Source: Anaerolineales bacterium (GTDB lineage: Bacteria > Chloroflexota > Anaerolineae > Anaerolineales > UBA6663). Taken from it: a stretch of 6,479 bases of DNA. Location of the stretch: positions 1 to 6,479 of the forward strand of contig JAGOBN010000248.1 in assembly GCA_017999235.1 (NCBI GenBank), written 5' to 3'. The number at the start of each line of letters is the position of its first letter. Positions within the stretch are counted from its first letter, which is position 1. Under the pieces are notes generated by a model, which made no database searches, was not told the DNA's origin, and saw only the letters and a program-made list of their open reading frames with translations. The position numbers and the translations under genes are program-made. Shown here one piece after another: positions 1 through 6,479 of this stretch.

Positions 1-2121
1 CGCCAGGACCACCCAGCCGGGCTGCGTCAGTGTCACGGTCACAGCCACCGTGTTGGGGTCGCGCGGGTCAGGGGCCGCCGCCGGCGCGGGGCCGGCCTGG
101 AGGGCGGCGGCCGGCTCCAAGATCACGGTGCGGGCCGGGTCGAAATCCGGCGCGGCCACGGCCGCCCGCGCCGCGGCAAAATCGGCCGCCGGCTGGGCGG
201 CGTAGACGATCCAGGCGCGGCGCGCCTCGCCCGGCACCGCATAGACGCTGACATCGGCGCCAGGGTGCAGCACCGGCCAGCTCAGCGGCGCGCGGCTGAC
301 CACGGCGCCCACATTCATGAGAGTCAGCAGCGCCGGGGAGCGGGTGGCGCTCACGATCTCGGTAAAGGCCGCGTAGCGGGCGCTGACCAGCGGATCGAAG
401 TTGTTGGCCGAGGCCAGCCCCTCCAGCAGCGCCGTATTCGGCAGCAGCGCGGCGCGCGCCGCCGGCGCCAGTTCAGGCGGGCCGTACGTCAGGAATGAGA
501 AATACGGGTCGAACTTCACCTGGTATTCGTCGTCCGGAAATTGATATAGGCGCCGGCCCGCCAGCGTCCGCGCCAACCCCGGCCCGGACGGAGGCGCGGC
601 CCGGTACAGATCGGCCGGCGCGCCGGGATTGAGGCCGGCGTTGGCGTACAGCAGATCGGCGGTTAAGCAGAGCAGGACGAGGTTCTGCCAGGTCCGGCGC
701 GGCAGGCGGCCCCGCGCCAACGCCAACAGCGCGGCGGCCAGCAGAGTCGCGGCCGCGGCCAGGCCGGCGCCGGCCACGGTCAGGAATTGGCGGTTGAGCG
801 CGGTGGCCGGCGGCAGCAGCAGCCACGCCGCGCCGCAGGTGACGCCCAAGGAGAACGCGCCGGCCGCGCCCAGCCGCGTCCAATACAAGGCGCGCCCGCG
901 CGGCGCCCGCCAGCGGTCCGCGCCCCAGCCGGCCAGCAGCGCCAGCGCGAACACGAACCACACCATCATGCGCGTCGGCGCCTGGAACAGATTAAAAGTA
1001 GGGACGTGCGCGTACAGCCAGGGAAAGACCGGAGTGAAGCGGCCCAGCGCGAGCACCAGCGTCACCGGCAAGAGCAGCGCCAGACCCAGACGGCCGCCGG
1101 CCCGGCGCGGGTGGCGCAGCGCCCAGAGCGCGGCGCCCAGGCCCAAGAGCAGCGGCAGGACGCCGGCGTAGACCGCGTCTTCCAGATAATTGCCGTAGCC
1201 GTAGAAGCGGCCGCGCGCCGGATTGCCCAGCAGATCGGGCGCGATCAAGGTCAGTAGGCGCCACGGCGAGAACGAATACGTCATCACGAACTCGTAGCCG
1301 GCGGCGTCACTGCGCGGCGATTGGCGCAATAGCTCGGCCGTAGGCAGGAGCTGCGCGGCGGCGATCAGGGCCGCCAGGGCCAAGGCCAGCGGGACCAGGA
1401 CCAGAGACCAAGCGCTCACGGGTGCGGGAACTGGCCGGCGCCGCGCCCAGGCCATGAGAAAACGCCCGGCCACCCAAGCGCCCAGGAGCAGCCACGTATA
1501 CCACGCCGTCTGGGCGTGGCCGGCGAGGAGTTGGAGGGCGAGGAAGAGGGAGAGTGTGAGGGTGGCGGGGATGGGGGATTGAGCGATTGAATAATTGAGG
1601 GGATTGGAGATCGGAGGGTTGGAAACCCTGATCACCCTTTCCCCCGCCCAGATCACCCACGGGAGCCAGGCCACGGCCGCGTTGATGCTGTAGAAGCCGG
1701 CCCGCGCCACCACGTACTGCGAGAGCCCAAACGCCAGGCCCGCCACCGCTTGGCCGAACGGCCGGAAGCCCAGCGCCCGCGCCAGCGCCACCATGCCGGC
1801 CCCCGTCCAGGCGATGTGCAGGACCAGCAGCCAATTGAGGGCCAGATCCAACGGCAGGATCACGGCCAGCCAGTTGGGGGGATAGAGCAGCGCGGATTGA
1901 TAATTTGCCAGCAGGGGCGCGCCGTTGCCCAGGCCCGCGGTCCACAACGGCAGAAAGCCCGCCCGCACCGCTTCCAGCGCCGCCCAGCGCCAGGGATAGA
2001 ACTGGAGCAGCGGCGTCCCCCAATAAAACATCTGCGCGCCGACCAGAAAGGGCGCGAACAGCAGCGCCGGCGCCGCGCTGACGAGCAGATAGGGCCAGGC
2101 CCGCCTCCACCGCGCCGTCAC
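1..2121 (-). CDS. YfhO-family (type B) membrane protein, GTG start, C-terminus outside window (707 aa visible)
   Basis: The frame runs without a stop from GTG 2121 to the left edge, exactly 707 codons. The GTG shares bases with the TGA of the upstream gene (GTGA), a classic coupled start, and is followed by a basic arm (MTARWRRAWP) and TM1. YfhO-like marks in order: FLPLWTAGLGNGAPLLANYQ and YPPN (about 56-83); YGNYLEDAVYAGVLPLLL (about 309-326); VPTFNLFQAPTR (about 369-380) before a helix ending in WGAD; and a soluble domain from about 478 with LLEGLASANNFDPLVSARY and YAVPGEARRAW (about 628). The visible end, QPGWVVLA, appears to lie within the soluble domain, so perhaps 70-100 residues including the last helix are missing (estimate from gene 2). 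It is a paralogue of the gene at 5659-3683. Residues about 166-200 are odd: an extra loop of about 16 residues, then a helix whose seven leucines all use CTC although the gene mostly uses CTG. Confidence 0.87.
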   Translation of the reverse strand, partial: MTARWRRAWPYLLVSAAPALLFAPFLVGAQMFYWGTPLLQFYPWRWAALEAVRAGFLPLWTAGLGNGAPLLANYQSALLYPPNWLAVILPLDLALNWLLVLHIAWTGAGMVALARALGFRPFGQAVAGLAFGLSQYVVARAGFYSINAAVAWLPWVIWAGERVIRVSNPPISNPLNYSIAQSPIPATLTLSLFLALQLLAGHAQTAWYTWLLLGAWVAGRFLMAWARRRPVPAPVSAWSLVLVPLALALAALIAAAQLLPTAELLRQSPRSDAAGYEFVMTYSFSPWRLLTLIAPDLLGNPARGRFYGYGNYLEDAVYAGVLPLLLGLGAALWALRHPRRAGGRLGLALLLPVTLVLALGRFTPVFPWLYAHVPTFNLFQAPTRMMVWFVFALALLAGWGADRWRAPRGRALYWTRLGAAGAFSLGVTCGAAWLLLPPATALNRQFLTVAGAGLAAAATLLAAALLALARGRLPRRTWQNLVLLCLTADLLYANAGLNPGAPADLYRAAPPSGPGLARTLAGRRLYQFPDDEYQVKFDPYFSFLTYGPPELAPAARAALLPNTALLEGLASANNFDPLVSARYAAFTEIVSATRSPALLTLMNVGAVVSRAPLSWPVLHPGADVSVYAVPGEARRAWIVYAAQPAADFAAARAAVAAPDFDPARTVILEPAAALQAGPAPAAAPDPRDPNTVAVTVTLTQPGWVVLA
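1525..1611 (+). other. Purine-rich, nearly C-free tract on the plus strand (coding strand nearly G-free)
   Basis: In these 87 bases the plus strand has only three C residues (1539, 1566, 1584), although the surrounding DNA is about 70% GC with abundant C. Purines make up about three quarters of 1521-1620. G-runs (GGG at about 1560, GGGG at 1567-1570, GGGGG at 1573-1577, GGGG at 1599-1602) could allow a bulged or long-loop quadruplex on the strand that is the template for the operon. The tract overlaps the 8-base repeat but extends beyond it. Confidence 0.6.
1577..1624 (+). repeat. Degenerate 8-base tandem repeat inside gene 4
   Basis: On the plus strand, variants of GATTGA recur about every 8 bases: GATTGA (1577), GATTGA (1585), AATTGA (1593), GATTGGA (1602), GATCGGA (1609) and GTTGGA (1618). 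At the end lies a 6-bp hairpin, AGGGTT-GGA-AACCCT (1615-1629). The repeat encodes the Asn/Pro/Ser/Ile-rich residues of about 166-182 of the minus-strand protein, without breaking the frame. It resembles intergenic spacer repeats more than YfhO coding sequence. Confidence 0.65.
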
Positions 2122-3707
2122 GGTTGGACCTCGTACACAGCGTAAGCGCCGGCGGCATAGCCCAAGCGCAGATACGGCGCGGTGGCGGGGTCAAACGCGC
2201 CCAGCGCGCGCTCCTCCGGGCCGTGGAACACATAGCGAATGCGGCCGTCCGCCAGCAGCCGCCGGCGCGCGCTGTCACTCGTCAGCGGTTGAAAGAACGC
2301 GGCCACCCGTGCCTGTTTCTCGGCGAAGAACGCCGTCTCCGTCCCCAGCCCGATATAGGCCGGCAGCGGCGTAAACACCGGGATCAGGTTGCCGGTGGCA
2401 TACGCGCCCAGGCCGGCCCCGCTCACCTCCGGCTGAGCGGCCACCCAGCGGAACACCGCCAACTGCTCGGCGGCGTGAAAGAGGGGCGGCGCCGGCCGGC
2501 CGGCCACCACCAGGCCGCCGGCCAGCAGGAAGACCGCCGTCAACGAGGACGCCGCCGCCAGCGCGGCCGGCAGCCAGCGGCGCGCGCGCCGCCAGGCCAC
2601 CGTGACTCCCAGCACGGCCAGGACGACCAGCGGCAATTGAAACCCTTCCCCCAACCGGCGTTGAATGGGCCACGGCAGATAGACCAGGACGGGGACCACC
2701 AAACACCAGGCCAGCACCCAGCGCGCCAGCCGCGGCCGCCGGCGCAGGCTGCGCCAGCCCCACCAGCCCGGCACCAGCCACAGACCGTAGCCCAACAAAT
2801 AATGGGCCGGATGCGGCGCCGGCAAAACACTCTGGCTGTTCCAGGCGCGCAAGACCGGATCCACAGAAAAAATCGTCACCGTGTAGAACACGACTGGCGC
2901 GGAAAGGCCAATCGCCAGCGCCGCCCGCCGCGCGGCAGGCCAGCGGTCCGGGCGGCGCCACGCCAGCGCCCAATCCAGCCCAACGATGGCCCACACGGTT
3001 AAGACGTGGATCGGCTGGATCACGCTGACGCCCAGCCAGGCCAGGCCGGCCCAGCCGCCGCGCCCGCGCAGATACGCCACCATGCCCCACAAGAACAGCG
3101 CCCGTGAAAACAGGAGATGCGGCAGCGTATACAAACTGAGGAAGGTGTAAGCCTCGGGTGAATAGAAATCCAGTGGCAGCGCGCCCAGCCAATCCGGCTG
3201 GCCGATCAGCACCATCAGCCACCCCAGGCCGCCGCCGAACGCGGTTAAGATCAAGGCCAGCCGGCGCTGCCGCTGGAAAGGCAGGAACTCCGCCAGGAAA
3301 GCGTAGCTGGCCCACAGCGCCAGGCCGCCGCCCAGGATGCGCGCCGTGTGATACACCAGCAGCTGCGCGGTATGCTCAGGGCCGGCCAGCTTGCCCAGCA
3401 AAAAATAGAACGCGTACAGCCAGACGCCGGCCGCTGGCTCGGTGGAGTAGACGGGCGTGAAGAGCCATTGGCCGCGCGCGCTCTGCCCCATTTTGGCGAG
3501 GTAGGAGTTGCTGTCCTCCACGCCGATCAGAAAACCGCTAAAGCGCCACTCCGGCGTCTGCGCGGCCACACCGACCCAATACGGCAGCGTGGTCAGCGCC
3601 AGCGCCAGCGCCGCGACGCCGGCCACCCAGCACCACTCACGGCGCGAGACATATTCGCGGCGCGAGTATCTCGCGCGGCGCGTTATCGCGCCGGCCGCGT
3701 GCGCCAC
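2118..3707 (-). CDS. Type A polytopic membrane protein, complete, about 529 aa (start uncertain)
   Basis: It stops at TGA (2120-2118). Numbering from GTG 3707: a basic arm with repeated SRRE, TM1 at about 28-48, then an outside loop containing GVEDSNSYLAKM (E64, D65). About ten further membrane segments follow, to about residue 402, then a 127-residue soluble tail with GNLIPVF (about 439) and VFHGPEERALG (about 493-503), ending in VYEVQP. The acidic pair in the first outside loop resembles the position of GT-C catalytic acids; this is an inference and the family is not recognised by name. It is a full-length paralogue of the gene cut by the right edge. Start choices: ATG 3776 would overlap the upstream gene by 94 bases and is unlikely. 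GTG 3707 overlaps by 25 and keeps the positively charged arm. GTG 3626 would begin inside TM1 but leaves a 56-base spacer filled by a tandem repeat. The gene overlaps the next by four bases (GTGA). Confidence 0.85.
   Translation of the reverse strand: MAHAAGAITRRARYSRREYVSRREWCWVAGVAALALALTTLPYWVGVAAQTPEWRFSGFLIGVEDSNSYLAKMGQSARGQWLFTPVYSTEPAAGVWLYAFYFLLGKLAGPEHTAQLLVYHTARILGGGLALWASYAFLAEFLPFQRQRRLALILTAFGGGLGWLMVLIGQPDWLGALPLDFYSPEAYTFLSLYTLPHLLFSRALFLWGMVAYLRGRGGWAGLAWLGVSVIQPIHVLTVWAIVGLDWALAWRRPDRWPAARRAALAIGLSAPVVFYTVTIFSVDPVLRAWNSQSVLPAPHPAHYLLGYGLWLVPGWWGWRSLRRRPRLARWVLAWCLVVPVLVYLPWPIQRRLGEGFQLPLVVLAVLGVTVAWRRARRWLPAALAAASSLTAVFLLAGGLVVAGRPAPPLFHAAEQLAVFRWVAAQPEVSGAGLGAYATGNLIPVFTPLPAYIGLGTETAFFAEKQARVAAFFQPLTSDSARRRLLADGRIRYVFHGPEERALGAFDPATAPYLRLGYAAGAYAVYEVQP
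3629..3682 (-). repeat. Three 18-base imperfect tandem repeats at the gene 2/gene 3 junction
   Basis: On the minus strand three consecutive 18-base units (3682-3665, 3664-3647, 3646-3629) each begin CGCGCCG and end in CT. The array starts at the base after the gene 2 TAA. The first unit and the start of the second also hold a perfect 7-bp inverted repeat (GCGCGAG / CTCGCGC, 3-base loop) at 3660-3676. Read in the gene 3 frame the array gives three hexapeptides of the form RRxxxS or RRxxxW. It may be an intergenic repeat or, if gene 3 starts at GTG 3707, part of its N-terminal arm. Confidence 0.75.
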
Positions 3708-5659
3708 AGCACCCCGCCCAACCCCGCCAGGCCGGCCAGCGTCAGGCCCAGTCCCGCCCAATCCGCCAGCGGCCAAAACTCAAAGACGATCGTGTGCGCG
3801 CCGGCTGGCAGCCGCACGCCGCGCAAAAATTCTTCGACGGTCTCGACCGGGGCCGGCCCGCCATCCACCCAGGCCCGCCAGCCGGGGTAAGCGGCGTCCG
3901 CCAGGGTGAGCAGCCCCGGCCCGCTGGCCCGCAGTTCCAGACGGTTGGGCGACCAGGCGCGCACCTCCACCGGCGCGCCCGTCTCCAGCCAGGCGCGCGG
4001 CCGCACGGCGAGATTCGCATACACGCGCGTCCGGCCAAAGGTCCGCACCAGGCGCAGTTCCGGCGCGGCGAGGTCAAATTCCGCCGCGATGTACTTCACA
4101 TTGAGCCGGCCCAGCAGGCGCGCGTCCGGGAGCGCGGCGGCGTTTGTGAGCTGCAGATCGAGCGCCGAGTTTTCGATACTAAACGCCGGCACCGTGACAC
4201 TATAGCCTGGGCTGTCCACGCCGCTGGCAGTGCTGAGAAAACGCGTAACCGCCGCCAGCTGCAGCGGATTGATGCCGTCCACATGCTGCAGCCCATCGCC
4301 AGGCAGCAGGCTCAAGGAGGGGGAGTACACGCGGAAGAGGCCCTCGGCCGCGGCCTGCTCCGCCAGCCACTCGGCCGCCGGCGCGCGCGCCGGCCGGGGC
4401 TGAACCTCCAGCACCGTCACCCCCACGCGCCACAAGTCCAGCACCGTGAAAACCAGCAGCCCGGCCAAGACCGGCGCGGGGGGCGGAAGCCAGCGCCGCA
4501 GCCGCGGCAAGGCCGGGCTGACCCGCAGGCGCGGCCAGGCCTCGCCGATCAGCCAATCCAGTCCCTCGGCCGCTAAGATCGCGGCCGCCAGGGCCGCCAC
4601 AAACCAGGCCCGGGGCGGGACCCGCAGATAGCCCAGCCCCGGCAGCAGGCGAAAAAGCGCGGGAAAGACCACAGAGTTGGTGCCCAGCGCAAAGGCGCCG
4701 GCCGTCAGCGCGGCCAGGCCCCAGAACCAACGCCGGCGCGCCAGCAGGCCGGCCAGCGCCAGCAGCAGCGGCGCCACGCCCAGATACGTCATCCATTCAT
4801 GAAAGCCGCCCAGGTCCGGGATCACCAGGCCGATGAAGTAGTAGGGCGGCAGAGAATAAACGGCGGCCTCCGCCAGCGTCAGGGCCGCGCGGTTGGAGCG
4901 CGCGCTGAAGACCAGCAAGGGCAGCCAGAGCACCGCGCTCAGCGAGAGAAACGCCGCGGCATAAGCGGCCGCGGCCGGCAGCCCGCGCCGGTCAGGGCGC
5001 GGCGGCTGAAACGGCGGCAGCGCGGCCAGCCAGAACGCGCCGGCCAGCACCGCCGCATAAAACGCCCAGCGTGGATCAGCCAGGAAGATCATGGCCAGTC
5101 CGGCGCCGGCCAGCCCCCCGGCGCGCAGGCCGCCCGTGATCCGGACCGCGCGCATCGCCAGCAGCAGCCACGGTGTCCAGGCCACGGCGCAGACCAGCGA
5201 GGCATGCCCGGCGCCAAGATGGGCCAGCAGTTTCGGCGTCCCCATAAACGCCAAACCCCCAAACAGCGCCGCTGCGGCCGACCGTCCTTCCGCCCGCAAA
5301 AAACGAAACAGTCCGTAACCGGCCCAGGTCAGATGGGCGGCATACAGGACATTAAACGCGAAGGGCAGCGGCAGCACCAACAGCAGCAGGTTCGGCGGAT
5401 ACCACACCCCAGAGAGCGGGTCGGCCGCGAACGGCTGGCCGGCGAACAACTGCGCGTTCCACCACGGCCATTGCCCGTAGCGCGCCAGCGTATCGCGCCA
5501 GTACACGGCGTTGGGCAGGTGCGAAATCATCAGGTCAGACCAGGCGCCGCCGCTCAGGCACGTCGGGCAGAGCGTCAGCGGACCAAGATAGATTAACGCC
5601 AGCCCCGCAAAGAGCGCCGGATAAGCCAGGGCGCGGCGCCACCGCCCGTTAGCGGCCAT
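3683..5659 (-). CDS. YfhO-family (type B) membrane protein, complete, 658 aa
   Basis: The ATG at 5659 is chosen because the first residues (MAANGRWRRA) form a basic arm before the first membrane helix, and the 11-base overlap with the upstream gene is small; reading further upstream in this frame gives only an Arg/Ser-rich shadow of that gene. YfhO-type marks in order: WNAQ..AGQP and YPPN in the first outside loop (residues about 67-90); TYLGVAPLLLALAG; LLPGLGYLRVPPR (about 339-350) before a helix ending in EGLD; about twelve membrane segments to about residue 405; a soluble domain from about 410 to 625 with LNVKYI (520-525), VYANLAVRPRAW (547-558) and AYPGWRAWVDG (590-600); and a final helix. 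Known YfhO proteins of Bacillus and Listeria are GT-C-type enzymes that add sugars to lipoteichoic acid. The acceptor here is unknown, perhaps a cell-surface glycan (inference). S41-D42 and a CPTC motif (31-34) lie in the first outside loop. Family call about 0.85; exact function uncertain. Confidence 0.88.
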   Translation of the reverse strand: MAANGRWRRALAYPALFAGLALIYLGPLTLCPTCLSGGAWSDLMISHLPNAVYWRDTLARYGQWPWWNAQLFAGQPFAADPLSGVWYPPNLLLLVLPLPFAFNVLYAAHLTWAGYGLFRFLRAEGRSAAAALFGGLAFMGTPKLLAHLGAGHASLVCAVAWTPWLLLAMRAVRITGGLRAGGLAGAGLAMIFLADPRWAFYAAVLAGAFWLAALPPFQPPRPDRRGLPAAAAYAAAFLSLSAVLWLPLLVFSARSNRAALTLAEAAVYSLPPYYFIGLVIPDLGGFHEWMTYLGVAPLLLALAGLLARRRWFWGLAALTAGAFALGTNSVVFPALFRLLPGLGYLRVPPRAWFVAALAAAILAAEGLDWLIGEAWPRLRVSPALPRLRRWLPPPAPVLAGLLVFTVLDLWRVGVTVLEVQPRPARAPAAEWLAEQAAAEGLFRVYSPSLSLLPGDGLQHVDGINPLQLAAVTRFLSTASGVDSPGYSVTVPAFSIENSALDLQLTNAAALPDARLLGRLNVKYIAAEFDLAAPELRLVRTFGRTRVYANLAVRPRAWLETGAPVEVRAWSPNRLELRASGPGLLTLADAAYPGWRAWVDGGPAPVETVEEFLRGVRLPAGAHTIVFEFWPLADWAGLGLTLAGLAGLGGVLWRTRPAR

Positions 5660-6479
5660 AGACGCGGACGGCCCCCGCCTGCCAGAGGATGCGCCAGCCG
5701 GGCAGCTGCGGCGCCGGCCCCAACGCGGCCTCGCGCGGGCCGTAGAACACCACGTCGACCGCCGCCGTGTCCGGCAGCTGCGGCGCGCGGCCGGCGAAGA
5801 AGTCTTCCACCGCCTGGCGCTGGCGCGCCGCGTCGGCGGTCTCAAACTGGTGGCCGTACAGCACGCGGGCATCGCTGCGGGCCGGGATGAGCGTGCCCGT
5901 CTCGGGCGCGGCCAGGACCAGCGCGCCGGCCGGCAGACGCGCGATAGCGTCCGCCTCGGCCAAGGTCAAATAAACCTCGGGCCGGCGCGTCAGGGCCGCG
6001 CTCCACAACGCCGCCCAGACCAGCAGCGAGCTCAAGGTCGCGGCCACGCCGCCCAAGGCTTTCGCCCACCGCGGCCAGCCGGCCGCGATCCCCATCTCAG
6101 CCAGCAGACAGATCGGCAGCCACACGCCCATCGAGAGCCGGCGCTGCAGGGCCACGGGCGCGTAAATCAGCGCCACGCCCAAGCCCAGCCAGAGCAAGAG
6201 CAGGTCCGCCGCAGGCCAGCGCCGCCGCGCGGCCAGCCAGCCGCCGCGCAGCGCCAACAACAAGGGCAGACCGCCCCAGACCAGGGCTTCCAGCGGCGCC
6301 GGCGAGGGGGTGATGTTTTGGGCGTTCCAGGCGCGCAGGGCGGGATGCGTTTGCGTGAGCCAGACGGCCTGCAGCGCCCACGGCGCCGTCACCGTGGCCA
6401 CGGTCAGCGCCGGCAGCCAATCCGCCCATCGCCACACCCGGCGGCGCGCGGCCCGCCAGACTGTTACGCCGCCCAACAC
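5649..6479 (-). CDS. Type A polytopic membrane protein, C-terminal part (5' end outside window)
   Basis: The frame is open to the right edge and stops at TAA (5651-5649), giving the last 276 residues; the GTG at the edge is probably not the start. About five membrane segments are visible (roughly residues 20-40, 63-80, 92-111, 120-137 and 142-165), followed by a soluble tail of about 110 residues. It is a paralogue of the gene at 3707-2118. Shared blocks in the same order are LRAWN.Q, P...QRRL..G, G.LIP near the start of the tail, and V.F.GP.E.ALG before a short strand ending in VY. Aligned to that paralogue, about 250 N-terminal residues are missing. The function is not recognised. A GT-C-like membrane glycosyltransferase is possible, but the N-terminal loop where catalytic acids would sit is outside the window. 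Its last 11 bases overlap the next gene, so coupled translation is likely. Confidence 0.85.
   Translation of the reverse strand: MLGGVTVWRAARRRVWRWADWLPALTVATVTAPWALQAVWLTQTHPALRAWNAQNITPSPAPLEALVWGGLPLLLALRGGWLAARRRWPAADLLLLWLGLGVALIYAPVALQRRLSMGVWLPICLLAEMGIAAGWPRWAKALGGVAATLSSLLVWAALWSAALTRRPEVYLTLAEADAIARLPAGALVLAAPETGTLIPARSDARVLYGHQFETADAARQRQAVEDFFAGRAPQLPDTAAVDVVFYGPREAALGPAPQLPGWRILWQAGAVRVYGR

Noticed and set aside
1630..1658. Two copies of GATCACCC 21 bases apart (1630 and 1651) as a possible target-site duplication
   Set aside because: Both encode Val-Ile codons in frame and do not bracket the repeat-containing segment, so chance is sufficient.
1307..2278. Minus-strand 323-residue open frame
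   Set aside because: Low-complexity Gly/Ala/Arg composition without membrane segments, lying out of frame over the YfhO-like gene 2121-1 and the end of the type A gene. It is a GC-driven shadow.
2124..3002. Plus-strand 292-residue frame
   Set aside because: Arg/Gln/Pro-rich antisense shadow of the type A gene; antisense frames stay open in DNA this rich in GC.
2275..3315. Minus-strand 346-residue Gly/Ala/Arg-rich frame
   Set aside because: Shadow of the type A gene in another frame, without membrane segments.
3660..3676. 7-bp inverted repeat as an intrinsic terminator
   Set aside because: No T-run follows on the minus strand and it lies between tightly spaced operon genes.
3794..4576. Plus-strand 260-residue frame
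   Set aside because: Antisense of the soluble domain of the YfhO-like gene; composition is arginine/glutamine-rich with no domain.
4799..5596. Plus-strand 265-residue frame
   Set aside because: Gln/Arg/Gly-rich antisense of the YfhO-like gene, with no recognisable domain.
5660..5872. ATG 5872 as the start of gene 2
   Set aside because: The extra 71 residues are an Arg/Ser/Thr-rich out-of-frame reading of gene 1; the overlap would be 224 bases.

Overview
The window is very GC-rich (roughly 70% by eye) and almost wholly coding. All coding is on the minus strand, so transcription runs from position 6479 towards position 1. It holds four large polytopic membrane-protein genes, two of them cut by the window edges. 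There are no RNA genes, transposases, CRISPR arrays or visible terminators, and no gene-free stretch longer than about 60 bases. High GC, Ala/Gly/Leu/Arg-rich membrane proteins, clustered YfhO-like genes and short degenerate tandem repeats would fit a Chloroflexota (Anaerolineae-like) genome. That placement is an inference, because no taxonomic marker is present.

In order of transcription: (1) 6479-5649 is the C-terminal 276 residues of a membrane protein called type A here. (2) 5659-3683 is a complete 658-residue YfhO-like protein, called type B. (3) 3707-2118 is a second type A protein, complete, about 529 residues. (4) 2121-1 is a second type B protein that starts with GTG and runs off the left edge, with 707 residues visible. 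Gene 4 is easily missed: its GTG start hides it from ATG-only searches, and a shadow frame lies on top of it.

The layout is therefore A-B-A-B: two copies of a two-gene cassette, with paralogy visible in both families. Junctions are tight: an 11-base overlap (1/2), a 25-base overlap or 56-base spacer depending on the start of gene 3 (2/3), and a 4-base GTGA overlap (3/4). This points to one co-transcribed, translationally coupled operon.

Type B proteins have the YfhO build: about a dozen membrane segments and then a large soluble domain. In gene 2 that domain carries the family's C-terminal PGW..WVDG segment and closes with a last membrane helix. Bacillus and Listeria YfhO are GT-C-type enzymes in polymer glycosylation, so a role in cell-envelope glycosylation is plausible but unproven. 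Type A has about 10-11 membrane segments, an acidic ED pair in the first outside loop and a short soluble tail. It may be a second GT-C-like transferase working with its B partner.

Two local repeat structures stand out. One is three 18-base units filling the space right after the gene 2 stop. The other is a degenerate 8-base repeat inside gene 4, within a nearly G-free coding-strand segment that adds about 16 residues relative to gene 2.
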